DNA from: Granulicella cerasi
GTDB taxonomy: Bacteria > Acidobacteriota > Terriglobia > Terriglobales > Acidobacteriaceae
DNA: 64,000 nt
Assembly (NCBI RefSeq): GCF_025685575.1
Contig: NZ_JAGSYD010000004.1
Coordinates: 62,001 to 126,000 of the forward strand
Direction of reading: 5' to 3'
Shown here: in pieces, positions 8,308-16,807 of the stretch
How the letters are laid out: every line of letters starts with the position of its first letter
Numbering within the stretch: position 1 is the first letter of the stretch
Notes under the pieces: model-generated
What the model saw: only the letters and a program-made list of their open reading frames with translations
Databases searched by the model: none
What the model was told of the DNA's origin: nothing
Position numbers and translations under genes: made by a program

Positions 8308-10002
8308 GTGAAACGCTTGAACCGACGTGAAGCGCTGCAGGGAGTTGCCGGCAGCCTGGTGCTTGGAAGCCTGACCCCGAACGCGCTGGCCGCAGCCCTG
8401 CAGACGGCTGCAACTCCTGCTGCCGCCAAGCCGCCGATGGACGCGCGTCATGCGGCGTTCCTGGCAAAGGCGCAGGCGCTGATCCCGCAGCTCAACGAGG
8501 CGATCCTGAAGCCGGTGGCCATGGTGGAGCCGGTGGCCGACGAAAAGGAGTATCAGCGGTGGCGCATGCCGGTGTCGGGCACGGTGGCCGACGCCGAAGC
8601 GCGCCTGATGCAGCATGGCGATGCGGTAACGCTGGACTTTGGCCGTCACATGACGGGCTACTTCAGCTTCGATATCGAAGGCGTCGGGCTGAACATCGAT
8701 TCCCCGGCACGCCTGGAGCTGCGCTTCGGTGAGGTTCCGGGCGACATTGCCGAGCCCTTCTACCCGTACCACGGTTCGCTTTCGGAGTCGTGGCTGCCCA
8801 TCGATTCGGTGGACATTGAGAACCTTCCGCAGACGCATAAGATCGAGCGCCGCCACGCGTTTCGCTGGGTGCAGATCAAGGTGGTGTCGAACTCGAATGC
8901 ATACAAGGTGCGGTTGAAGAACTTCCGCGCGAAGGCGATCACTGCGGCGAAGAAGACGCCGCCGCCTGCGCCCGCAAGCGCGCCGGAGATGCTCCGTCGC
9001 ATCGACGAGGTGAGTCTGGCTACGCTGCGCGATTGCATGTTGACAGTGTTCGAAGATGGCCCGCGTCGCGATCAGCGTCTGTGGCTGGGTGACCTGCGGG
9101 TGCAGGCGCTGGTGAACTACGTTTCGTTCCAGAACTATGAGCTGGTGAAGCGTTCGATCTATCTGCTTGCGGCGTTTCCGGAGGACAGCGGCCTGCTGCG
9201 CGCGTGTGTGTTTGAGAAGCCGGAACCGCATCGCTCCAACAACACGATCCTCGACTATGCCGCGTTGTTTGTGCCGACGCTGCTGGAGTATGCGCATGCG
9301 TCGGGCGACGTGGCGACGGCGAAGGACCTCTATCCCGTGGCCAAGCTGCAGCTCGAGTTGCTGAGCAAGAATGTGAACGCCGAGGGACTGTTCGTAGACC
9401 CGAAGAACATCTGGATCTTCATCGACTGGCGCAAGGACCTGGACAAGACAGGTTGCGTGCAGGGCGTGATGATCTACAGCTACCGCAAGGCGATTGAGCT
9501 GGCGAAGCTGACAGGGCATCACGAAGATATCGCGGGCTATGAGGAACGCATCCGGCTGATGACTGACGCGGCGGTGAAGAACTTCTGGGACAAGGAGCAG
9601 CGCGTGTTTGTCTCAGGGCCGAAGCGGCAGGTTTCGTGGGCGACGCAGGCGTGGCTGGGGCTCGCCGAGGTGGTGTCGAAAGAGGATGGCGCACATGCTC
9701 TGTTGACGGCCACGCAGTCGCCGGATGCGATCCCTCCGGCAGCGCCGTACCTGTATCACTACGTGACCGAGGCGATGATTCTGGGGGGCGAGAAGGACGC
9801 CGCGCTGAAGATGATGGACAGCTACTGGGGCGGGATGGTGCGGGTCGGCGCGGACACCTTCTGGGAGGTTTACGACCCGAAGAACTCCAAGGCCTCGCCA
9901 TATGGTGATGTGCACATCAACAGCTTCTGCCATGCGTGGAGCTGCGGCCCGGCGTACCTGCTGCGCAAGTATTACTGGAACATGTCCGGCGGCAAGGTCT
10001 AG
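8308..10002 (+). CDS. GH78-type alpha-L-rhamnosidase (six-hairpin catalytic domain), exported
   Basis: A 564-residue protein starting at GTG 8308 with AAGGAGAA upstream. The N-terminus KRLNRREALQGVAGSLVLGS is a Tat-like signal. A beta-sandwich domain (about 75-210, containing FGRHMTGYFSFDIEG) precedes an (alpha/alpha)6 barrel. The motif DGPRRDQRLWLGDLR corresponds to the conserved acidic general-acid region of bacterial alpha-L-rhamnosidases. The later FWEVYDPKN and HSNFCHAWS-like HINSFCHAWSCGP segments are also family features. Such enzymes cleave terminal alpha-L-rhamnose by inversion. The protein is shorter than many GH78 members, which carry extra N-terminal modules. It is divergent from receptor 1 and has its own LacI-type operator. 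The family assignment is by motif, so a related inverting specificity is possible. Confidence 0.78.
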   Translation: MKRLNRREALQGVAGSLVLGSLTPNALAAALQTAATPAAAKPPMDARHAAFLAKAQALIPQLNEAILKPVAMVEPVADEKEYQRWRMPVSGTVADAEARLMQHGDAVTLDFGRHMTGYFSFDIEGVGLNIDSPARLELRFGEVPGDIAEPFYPYHGSLSESWLPIDSVDIENLPQTHKIERRHAFRWVQIKVVSNSNAYKVRLKNFRAKAITAAKKTPPPAPASAPEMLRRIDEVSLATLRDCMLTVFEDGPRRDQRLWLGDLRVQALVNYVSFQNYELVKRSIYLLAAFPEDSGLLRACVFEKPEPHRSNNTILDYAALFVPTLLEYAHASGDVATAKDLYPVAKLQLELLSKNVNAEGLFVDPKNIWIFIDWRKDLDKTGCVQGVMIYSYRKAIELAKLTGHHEDIAGYEERIRLMTDAAVKNFWDKEQRVFVSGPKRQVSWATQAWLGLAEVVSKEDGAHALLTATQSPDAIPPAAPYLYHYVTEAMILGGEKDAALKMMDSYWGGMVRVGADTFWEVYDPKNSKASPYGDVHINSFCHAWSCGPAYLLRKYYWNMSGGKV

Positions 10003-10020
10003 GCGCTCGGCCTAGACCTT
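9994..10020. terminator. Bidirectional terminator overlapping both stop codons of GH78 and GH127
   Basis: A perfect 11-bp inverted repeat (AAGGTCTAGGC / GCCTAGACCTT) with a 5-base loop spans both convergent gene ends. Each arm encodes Lys-Val-stop for its own gene (AAG GTC TAG), so the two proteins end identically because of the hairpin. The flanking sequence lacks long T-runs. Confidence 0.65.
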
Positions 10021-11985
10021 CGGGAAGACGGTGAGGCGAAGTTCGGTGGAGCCGAGAGGCACAAGCCGCAACTTCGCCTTTGCGTTTTGGGCGTTCGCAG
10101 CGTCGCGGGGAGGCAGCGGAGGCGTAAGCCGATCGCCCGTGGCGTCCGCAGGATCTGCCGTGGTCCAGTGAGGAAGCGCGGTGGCCTGCACGGTGAGCGA
10201 GCAGGGGGGATGCATCCACGGATCGTCGACGTCAGCGGTGCGTTCTAGCTGCGGCGCGGGCTGCTCGTCGAGCGCGTAGTTCCACGCGGAGCGGGCGTGC
10301 GCGTCCCACGAGGGATAGGCGGCCGTGGTCCATTTCTCCACGACGTGGCTGGACCACTGCGCGTCGATCGGCAACGAGTACACAAGCGGGCCGCACTCGT
10401 AGGCCACGCCGCCGTCGATGGTGGTGAGCTGACGGGTCTTCATCGGCAGACGCAGGCGCACGAGGGTGCCTGCGGTGAAGCGGCGATGCAGCGTGATGAA
10501 GCCGTGCTCGATGGCAGGCATGGCGAGGTCGTGGCCGTTGAGGCTGAGTTGTGGCGCATCGCACCATGCGGGGATGCGAAGCTTCAGCCCAAAGGTCGTC
10601 GGCTTCTCCGGATGGATGAGAAACTCGATCGTGTCGGCAAAGGGGTAGCGCGTGCGCTGCTGCACGGTGACGCGGGTCTTCGCTTCGCCAAGGCGCGTGG
10701 TGACGGAGTTGGCGCCATAGAGGGTGGCGACGAGTCCGCCATCGGTTGTGGTCATCCACATGCGCAGGGCGTAGTTGGGAAAGAGGCGATGCACGTTGCC
10801 GCCGCAGCAGGCGGTGCCGCGGCCGGGGTTGGGTTGGTAAGCCATCCAGTAATTGCCGTGCTTCAGCTTGTTGTGGTTCGAGGTTTCGCTGGCGACGACC
10901 TGATTAGGACATGAGAAGTATTGCAGGCCCTTCCAGTCCTTGCGGATGGCGCCCATGCCGGCGTTGAAGCAGGCGCGCTCGATGCGGTCGGCCCACAGGC
11001 CGTCGCCGGTGGCCTCAAGCAGGTAGCCCCAGGTCCAGGTGTGGTCGGTGATGTCGCAGGTCTCGTGCGAATCGAGCGAGGTGGTGGCGCCGAAGTGCTC
11101 GGTGGTGGAGGGAATGCCGTCGACGAGCATGTGATGCGTAAAGATGCGCTGCTGCGCGGCCAGGGCGAACTTCAGGTACTCGGGATTACCGGTGTGCGCG
11201 TAGAGGATCGCGGGCAGCTTCGCCATTTCGGCGTAGGTGACTCCGTGCGCCTTGATGGGGCCGCCGCCGTAGACGGCTTCATGATTCAGGTCGGCTGCGT
11301 CGTGCGGCTTGCCGGTGACGTATCCGTGCCACGCGGGTTCGGCCATGGCGAGCAGCGCGGGGTTGCCGGTACGCTCGTAGCACCAGAGCATCGTCTCCAC
11401 GTTGACGGTATTGCGCGCGGCGATGTCATAGCCATCCTGCGCGGAGAGATAGAAGGACGAGAGAATCTCCGGGATGTTCTGCAGGGTGCCATTGTCAGAG
11501 AGCACCGTGAGGGCGCGGAAGAAAATAGCGTGCGGCCAGCGGTTGTAGTCCTGCGCTCCGTCGCGCATGTACTGCGGGCCGAGGTAGCTACCGTTGGCAT
11601 GTGAGAGCGTGTAGCGGATGCGCTGCAGGGCGCGGTCGAGCAGTTTGGCGTCGCCGGTAGTGAGTGCGCAACGCACGGCGCCATCAACCCAGTAGGCGAC
11701 CTGCTCCCAGGGCCACCAGGAAGGGCATTGCTCCTCGCCCTGCCAGTAAGGCGCGTCGAAGGGCCAGGAGGTGTCTGCGAGCGCGTAGCCGAGGGTGTCG
11801 GCCTGCCGGTTCAAGTAGAGCTTCAGCCAGCCGTCCGCGGTGATAGCGTTTGCCGGAAGCTCTTTGAAGGCCGCGTGGTTGGTGGCGGCGGGCGCGGGCT
11901 GCGCGAGCGAAGGTTGCGCGATGGCCGCGTCGAGGACCGCGAGCAGGGAGAGCGATAGGAAGTCTCGGCGATGAATGTGCGTCAT
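10012..11985 (-). CDS. GH127-like (DUF1680) beta-L-arabinofuranosidase family protein, exported
   Basis: About 657 residues, starting with THIHRRDFLSLSLLAVLDAA, a twin-arginine-like signal. The body is an (alpha/alpha)6 barrel of the DUF1680/GH127 family, with the recognisable segments FDAPYWQGEEQCPSWWPWEQ, MRDGAQDYNRWPHAIFF and RGTACCGGNVHRLFPNY. The last carries the vicinal CC-GG motif whose Cys acts as nucleophile in characterised zinc-dependent members. A Glu in SETCD-like HETCDITDHTW fits the metal site. Characterised members release beta-L-arabinofuranose. The ATG at 11985 lacks a clear Shine-Dalgarno sequence; an open extension upstream overlaps a LacI-type operator and is unlikely to be translated. 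It is convergent with GH78. Confidence 0.85.
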   Translation of the reverse strand: MTHIHRRDFLSLSLLAVLDAAIAQPSLAQPAPAATNHAAFKELPANAITADGWLKLYLNRQADTLGYALADTSWPFDAPYWQGEEQCPSWWPWEQVAYWVDGAVRCALTTGDAKLLDRALQRIRYTLSHANGSYLGPQYMRDGAQDYNRWPHAIFFRALTVLSDNGTLQNIPEILSSFYLSAQDGYDIAARNTVNVETMLWCYERTGNPALLAMAEPAWHGYVTGKPHDAADLNHEAVYGGGPIKAHGVTYAEMAKLPAILYAHTGNPEYLKFALAAQQRIFTHHMLVDGIPSTTEHFGATTSLDSHETCDITDHTWTWGYLLEATGDGLWADRIERACFNAGMGAIRKDWKGLQYFSCPNQVVASETSNHNKLKHGNYWMAYQPNPGRGTACCGGNVHRLFPNYALRMWMTTTDGGLVATLYGANSVTTRLGEAKTRVTVQQRTRYPFADTIEFLIHPEKPTTFGLKLRIPAWCDAPQLSLNGHDLAMPAIEHGFITLHRRFTAGTLVRLRLPMKTRQLTTIDGGVAYECGPLVYSLPIDAQWSSHVVEKWTTAAYPSWDAHARSAWNYALDEQPAPQLERTADVDDPWMHPPCSLTVQATALPHWTTADPADATGDRLTPPLPPRDAANAQNAKAKLRLVPLGSTELRLTVFPKV

Positions 11986-12018
11986 AGGAACACGAACCGC
12001 GGTGGAAGCGGCGGTTGC

Positions 12019-12032
12019 TGGAAACGTTACCA
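12019..12032 (-). promoter_or_regulatory. Probable LacI-family operator in front of GH127
   Basis: TGGAAACGTTACCA is a near-perfect palindrome (halves TGGAAAC and TGGTAAC) around a central CG. It ends 33 bases before the GH127 ATG, the same spacing seen at GH78. It suggests that GH127 has its own regulated promoter even though GH20 lies just upstream on the same strand. Confidence 0.65.
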
Positions 12033-12093
12033 CCCGCAAGGCAAAACAGTAAAGCGCCCCGACGTCGTTGGAGTGATTGCGCGGGGATCGTCG

Positions 12094-14190
12094 TCAGCGG
12101 GCAGGCGTGGGTAGAAGCTTGTCGCTGCCGGACGAGGCGAGCACGAGAGTTCTGATGGCTTCGACGTTGGAGAGGAGCATCGCGCCATGTGGCTTGGCAT
12201 CGGCTTCGAGCGACTGCAACGACTGGGCCCGCCACGCATTGGTGGTGGGAAGCTTTCTCGTTACCGCATGCAGGGCTTCGACGCCGATGGAAGCTGCGTC
12301 CGACAGCGCGGACGATGATGCTGCGAGGTCGTCGGACAGGGCGGAGGCTGCGAGCAGCGGGCGGAGTCTGCTGTCGTTCTGCTGCCACAGGTGCAGGAGC
12401 GCTTCGGCTTGCGCGATCTCGTCGGCGGTTGCCTTCCCTTCGAGGATGCGCCGGCAGAGAGCGGTGAACTGTCGTCCCGTATCGCTCTCAGGGCTGATGG
12501 CGTCGACCATGCGGTTCAGCGGCGTGAAGGAAGTGTATTGCCCGAGATGAGCGCGATCGTGTTGTTTCGGCGGCTCCTCCACGTCGCCGAGAACGCGGAG
12601 GGGTGCTACGTCCTGACCATTCGCTATGCGAGCGAGCATCTCGTTGTAAGACGAGCGGTGGTGTAGACCGTAGAGTTCCAGCAGAGTCGAGAGTGACGCG
12701 AGCCTGCGATAGAAGTCGATGTCGTCGTCGAGCAACGCTGGCGGCGACCAAAGCCTCTCGGCTACAGCGGCGCCGCGCGGCCAGATTCGACTGTCGACGG
12801 TCTCGCTGGAGATGTATTCCGTCCACATAGCGGCTTCTCCACCAATGATGTGAGCCTGCTCTGACGGTGTTAGCTGCTTGACCTCACCGGCGAGAGGATC
12901 GATTGCGTGATGGCTGCTCGCCGAAAGGTTGAGGTCGAGGTAATAGCCTTTGGAGAGGATCGCGGCGTGGTTGCTGCCAGCAGCGGTCGCCAGTGATTTT
13001 GCTCCGTGCCAGGACTGGATCACGACGTCCGATGCGGTCTGGGGCTGAAGTATCTCTTCCCAGCCAACGGCCGTTTTGCCGTGCGCGGCGACGATCGTTT
13101 GCACACGGCTGGAGAAGTAGCCCTGCAACGCGCGATCGTCCGTAAGGTGATGCTCGCGCATGAACTCGCGAATACGCGGATTCGCATTCCACTCCTTGCC
13201 GTTACATTCATCGCCGCCGATGTGGAAGTACGCGTCGGGAAAGATCGCGGCCATCTCCGCCACCAGTTTGTCGATGAAGCGGAAGGTTTCTTCTCGCGTT
13301 GGATCGAGAGCGGGGTCGAAGATGCCCCATTTCCGTTCGATACGATACGGCCCATCGCTGCTGCCAAGCTCAGGATACGCGGCGAGGACTGCGCTGGTGT
13401 GACCCGGCATGTCGAACTCAGGAATGACACGAATGCCTCGGTCACGAGCGTATTCAACGACCTCGCGCATCTGCTGCTGCGTGTAGAACAGCCCGTCTGA
13501 CGCGGCCTCTGTGAGATGCGGCAGGACGTGGCTCTCAGCTCGGAAGCCTTGATCGTCGGAGAGATGCCAGTGAAAGACGTTGAGCTTTACGGCTTCCATG
13601 CCGTCGAGGTTGCGTTCGATCACTTCGATCGGCATGAAGTGACGGCTTGTGTCGAGCATCAGTCCGCGCCAAGCGAAGCGGGGATGGTCTTCGATCGTAC
13701 CGGCTGGGATGTAGAAGCCATGCGCATCCAGTTGCACGAGTTGCAACAACGTCTGCAGACCATGCATCGCGCCGAGCGGGTTCGCCGCCGTGATCGTGAT
13801 GTTTGCGCCGGTGATTTCCAGCCGATAGGACTCATCCTCCGTTGCGGTTTGAGCGGGAGCGCTCGGTCCTGAGATCTTCAAGAGCAGCGTCGCGTTGGGG
13901 TGAGCGGCGTCCCACACCGTGATACCGGTGCGTCTCGAGAGCACGCGGAGGAATCGCTCCGTAGCGCGATGAAGCCGAGGCTCGTCGTAACCTTCAACCT
14001 TGGTCGCGAACCCGGGAGTGATGGCGAGATGCTCAGCGTTCAGATGCATCGCCGCAGGCAGAGGCATAAGCGCTTGCGGCGTTTGCGCATGCAGGCCCAC
14101 TGCAAAGACCGTAAAGAAGAGGAGGCTGCGGATGGATCTACCAATGCGCTGCAAAGTTCGCCCAATCTGTGCTGTAGCTCGCGTATCCAT
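12094..14190 (-). CDS. GH20 beta-N-acetylhexosaminidase, exported
   Basis: A 698-residue family 20 enzyme that removes terminal beta-GlcNAc/GalNAc through substrate-assisted catalysis. A signal segment (RSLLFFTVFAVGLHAQ) precedes a GH20b-like domain (about 40-165). The catalytic barrel includes FAWRGLMLDTSRHFMP, FHWHLSDDQGFR and the paired catalytic residues D327-E328 in HIGGDECNGKEW. WGEEILQ-like VGWEEIL and GGEAAMWTE follow. A C-terminal region of roughly 150 residues is not assigned. The start ATG at 14190 lies inside the end of the upstream gene, giving a 53-base overlap in another frame. It is the last enzyme of the run with the GH18-like and GH79-like genes. Confidence 0.93.
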   Translation of the reverse strand: MDTRATAQIGRTLQRIGRSIRSLLFFTVFAVGLHAQTPQALMPLPAAMHLNAEHLAITPGFATKVEGYDEPRLHRATERFLRVLSRRTGITVWDAAHPNATLLLKISGPSAPAQTATEDESYRLEITGANITITAANPLGAMHGLQTLLQLVQLDAHGFYIPAGTIEDHPRFAWRGLMLDTSRHFMPIEVIERNLDGMEAVKLNVFHWHLSDDQGFRAESHVLPHLTEAASDGLFYTQQQMREVVEYARDRGIRVIPEFDMPGHTSAVLAAYPELGSSDGPYRIERKWGIFDPALDPTREETFRFIDKLVAEMAAIFPDAYFHIGGDECNGKEWNANPRIREFMREHHLTDDRALQGYFSSRVQTIVAAHGKTAVGWEEILQPQTASDVVIQSWHGAKSLATAAGSNHAAILSKGYYLDLNLSASSHHAIDPLAGEVKQLTPSEQAHIIGGEAAMWTEYISSETVDSRIWPRGAAVAERLWSPPALLDDDIDFYRRLASLSTLLELYGLHHRSSYNEMLARIANGQDVAPLRVLGDVEEPPKQHDRAHLGQYTSFTPLNRMVDAISPESDTGRQFTALCRRILEGKATADEIAQAEALLHLWQQNDSRLRPLLAASALSDDLAASSSALSDAASIGVEALHAVTRKLPTTNAWRAQSLQSLEADAKPHGAMLLSNVEAIRTLVLASSGSDKLLPTPAR

Positions 14191-15244
14191 CGCTGCCGGT
14201 TCCGTCGGTGGTGAGATAAACGATGGCGCCTCCGAGATAACTCGACGCCGCGGCGTCTACGTTCGCAAGGCCTGCGGTGACACCCGGAGCCGCATAGGCC
14301 GTGTTCTCTGCAACCGCGTAGTGGTTCGGAGGATTGTTCGGATACGCGGGCATCGCGAACAAGACCTTCACGCCGTTCGTAGGCGCGGTGTGGCTTCCGT
14401 CAGTCCAATATTCTCCGGACACAGCTTGAAGAATACTGACTGTCTGCGCTTGTATCCATGCCTGATAGTCACTGCCGGATTGAAGCTTGGTGTCGTATTC
14501 CATCGCTACGATGAGGTCTACGTGCCCGGCCATGTAGTAGTAGTAGGTCGGCGTCCAGAAGTAGGTGCTCGCGGTGGTGGTGCTGTATTGCGGCGCTGCG
14601 AATGCGGTCAGCTTGCTTGTGCCGACAGAGGTGCGTACTCCGTCCATCAACAGCTTGAGGTTGTTGAACTGCGTGGTTGCTGCAGTGCTCGTGCCGCCTG
14701 CTGGCTCGAAGTCCATGAAGACGCCGTCGAAGGTGCGATTGGCGCTGCTTACATAACTGCCGGAGGCCGTTGCGCTGGTGAAACGTCCGGCTTCGGTAGC
14801 GATGTTGCTGCGCACCGAGGAGCTGCTGACGTCAACGAACGAAGACCCGCTGAGAAGACTGCCGCTGAGATATGCGAAGACCTGAAATTTGTATCCGGGA
14901 TTCGCTGCTTCCCACGCGGAGACAGCGTTGAGGAATGCGGTGACTTGAGGCGCTGCCGCGGACCCGTTCGTGAGCGTACCCGTGCTGCCGATGTTGCCGC
15001 AGATGACGAAGAGCCGGTTGGTGCCGTAGCTGAACTGCATGTTCGTCGCCATCGTGTTGAAGTTTGCGCTGATGAACGATGCCGTGGTGACGTAAGCGTG
15101 CCCGAGGAATGCGCCGTTGTTACGGTGCACAGGAGTGGCAGAGGGTGTCGTGCCGGTCGTGCCATCAGAGGCCAGCGCGTGGTTCGCTCCGCAACCGGTG
15201 AGAAGCAGTATGGACGAGATCACGAAACGTAAGTAGCGATGCAT
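14138..15244 (-). CDS. GH18-like lipoprotein with altered DxxDxDxE motif
   Basis: A 368-residue secreted lipoprotein (lipobox LLTG-C18). The TIM-barrel signature FDGVFMDFEP (172-181) resembles the GH18 motif DGxDxDxE. The catalytic Glu (E180) and the Asp two before it (D178) are present, but the first inner Asp is replaced by Phe. A downstream AMEYDTK segment recalls the MxYD motif of GH18. Family members cut chitin or the chitobiose core of N-glycans. Together with the neighbouring GH20 hexosaminidase, a role on GlcNAc-containing glycans is reasonable. A non-catalytic binding function cannot be excluded. AAGGAG precedes the ATG. It is 18 bases from the GH79-like gene and overlaps GH20. Confidence 0.65.
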   Translation of the reverse strand: MHRYLRFVISSILLLTGCGANHALASDGTTGTTPSATPVHRNNGAFLGHAYVTTASFISANFNTMATNMQFSYGTNRLFVICGNIGSTGTLTNGSAAAPQVTAFLNAVSAWEAANPGYKFQVFAYLSGSLLSGSSFVDVSSSSVRSNIATEAGRFTSATASGSYVSSANRTFDGVFMDFEPAGGTSTAATTQFNNLKLLMDGVRTSVGTSKLTAFAAPQYSTTTASTYFWTPTYYYYMAGHVDLIVAMEYDTKLQSGSDYQAWIQAQTVSILQAVSGEYWTDGSHTAPTNGVKVLFAMPAYPNNPPNHYAVAENTAYAAPGVTAGLANVDAAASSYLGGAIVYLTTDGTGSDGYASYSTDWANFAAHW

Positions 15245-15262
15245 CGAGGAAAACTCCTTGTC

Positions 15263-16780
15263 TTACCGGGAGGATGAGGAATGCTGGAACGAGATCATGA
15301 CGGCGGAGAAGGGAGCAAGCTGGTATTCGAAGTTTCTTCCTTCGCGGAGCTTTTGCGCCGATTGCGTAGCCGTGAAATCTCCTCGAGCGTCTACCTCAGC
15401 CGCTCCAAACTGGATGCCGGTGGTTGCGTCGACGGCGGGCGCTGATAGAGTCTGGCAAACGACCTCATCGTAACGCGCGGAAGCATCGATGGCGACGGCA
15501 TGATGAGCCGCCGTCATATTGAAGAGGGCCATGCGTAAGCCGGAGCCGCCGAGCGACGCATACGCGATGAGGTTGTCTCCATCGCTTCCGCTCACTCGAA
15601 CCAGCTTGCCGTTGGCCATCTTCGCGGCCAGCATCATGCCGTAGAAGATGGGGCGCGCGTGGAAGCCTTCTTGCTGCGATCCGGCGATTGGTGTGTAGTA
15701 CGAGTCTGCCGCGCTGGCCTTCGCGACATCGTCTCCAGGAAGGGTGCCGCCGAGTGAAGCCTTGATCTGTCGCGCGCTGCCGCCGTGGAAGTTGATGCCC
15801 GAAAATCCAGCGGCAAGAAGGCGCAGCGTAAGCTCACCCGCCCAGAGTGCCGAAGCCATGGTGTTCGAAACTCCAGGCTTACCGCCGAGATAGCAGGAGT
15901 TGACCTCCGTCATGCGGTAGGGGAGGTGCGCCAGCTTACCCGCGCTCTGCATCACCGCAATCTCAGGAAGGATTTTCTTGTTGTGTAGCAGCGCTTCGAT
16001 CGTGGACGCGGGGCTTGTGGGCGGACCTTCAGCGTAAAAATGATCCGTGATCTCAGCGAGCCGGTCGCCGAGGATCGGAGGGACTCGCTGCGCGAAGAGC
16101 TCCATCCACTCCCGCTCAGCGCCCATGTCCGGGCCGGAGACGCGAGAGTGCGGGACGCGCTTCAACACGGCTTGCGCGAAGGGTAGCCACTCGTCGATGT
16201 AGGCGCTGGCGTTCCAGGTTGTGGGGCGCAGCTTGTAGCGGATGTAGTTGTTCGGCTCATTGCCAATCTGAAAGTACTTCAGCTTGGTGCCGAGGATTTG
16301 CGCTACTTCTGCGGCCTCTTCGGCAACGCGCTCGGGCGTCGCTGTGCCGAGATTCAAACCGTAGATGCAGTTCCAGCCCGTGGCATCGAGAAAGCCCCGC
16401 AGGTTGCGCAGAGCCTGAGGCGTAATGGGCGTGAGCGTGGCGGGTTGTGTGGGCAGCGGCGTGTAGGCCGGTGGCGGCGTAGAAGGCGCCGCCTTGAAGT
16501 ACGAGAACTCGCTTGTGTTTCCGCCGAGCCGCAGATTGCCGCTAGGGGAGAGCGTGCGGAACAAGCGGATCAGGCCGGTGTTTTGCGGCGAAAAGAACTC
16601 CGGTTCGCCGAGCTGAGTTGATTCGTAGCTGAGGCCCATGAAGTCATGCGGCATGGAGGCGATCACGTCGTCCGGATGCACGGTGAGGATGCTCGCGGGC
16701 TTGGTGGTTTCCGCGAGAAGATTACCGCGCAGCAGGGCAAGTGTCGCTGGCACGCCAACGAGGAATGTACGACGATCCAT
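15263..16780 (-). CDS. GH79-like beta-glucuronidase/heparanase-family hydrolase, Tat-exported
   Basis: A 505-residue exported enzyme starting DRRTFLVGVPATLALLRG (Tat signal). The clan GH-A barrel shows LRLGGNTSEFSYF near 84-95, the acid/base Glu E175 in QIGNEPNNY and the nucleophile candidate E292 in RMTEVNS. A C-terminal beta-domain follows (about 400-500). This arrangement matches family 79, whose members remove beta-glucuronic acid or its 4-O-methyl form from arabinogalactan-proteins or act on heparan-like chains. It is 27 bases downstream of TonB receptor 2 and is clearly part of the same transcription unit. Exact specificity cannot be read from sequence. Confidence 0.78.
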   Translation of the reverse strand: MDRRTFLVGVPATLALLRGNLLAETTKPASILTVHPDDVIASMPHDFMGLSYESTQLGEPEFFSPQNTGLIRLFRTLSPSGNLRLGGNTSEFSYFKAAPSTPPPAYTPLPTQPATLTPITPQALRNLRGFLDATGWNCIYGLNLGTATPERVAEEAAEVAQILGTKLKYFQIGNEPNNYIRYKLRPTTWNASAYIDEWLPFAQAVLKRVPHSRVSGPDMGAEREWMELFAQRVPPILGDRLAEITDHFYAEGPPTSPASTIEALLHNKKILPEIAVMQSAGKLAHLPYRMTEVNSCYLGGKPGVSNTMASALWAGELTLRLLAAGFSGINFHGGSARQIKASLGGTLPGDDVAKASAADSYYTPIAGSQQEGFHARPIFYGMMLAAKMANGKLVRVSGSDGDNLIAYASLGGSGLRMALFNMTAAHHAVAIDASARYDEVVCQTLSAPAVDATTGIQFGAAEVDARGDFTATQSAQKLREGRNFEYQLAPFSAVMISFQHSSSSR

Positions 16781-16807
16781 CGAGCTGGTCCTTTTCTTTT
16801 GGGCTCG

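Noticed and set aside
8092-9522. 476-codon minus-strand open frame over GH78
   Set aside because: Antisense shadow rich in Arg/His/Leu with no motif; the plus-strand frame has clear glycosidase motifs.
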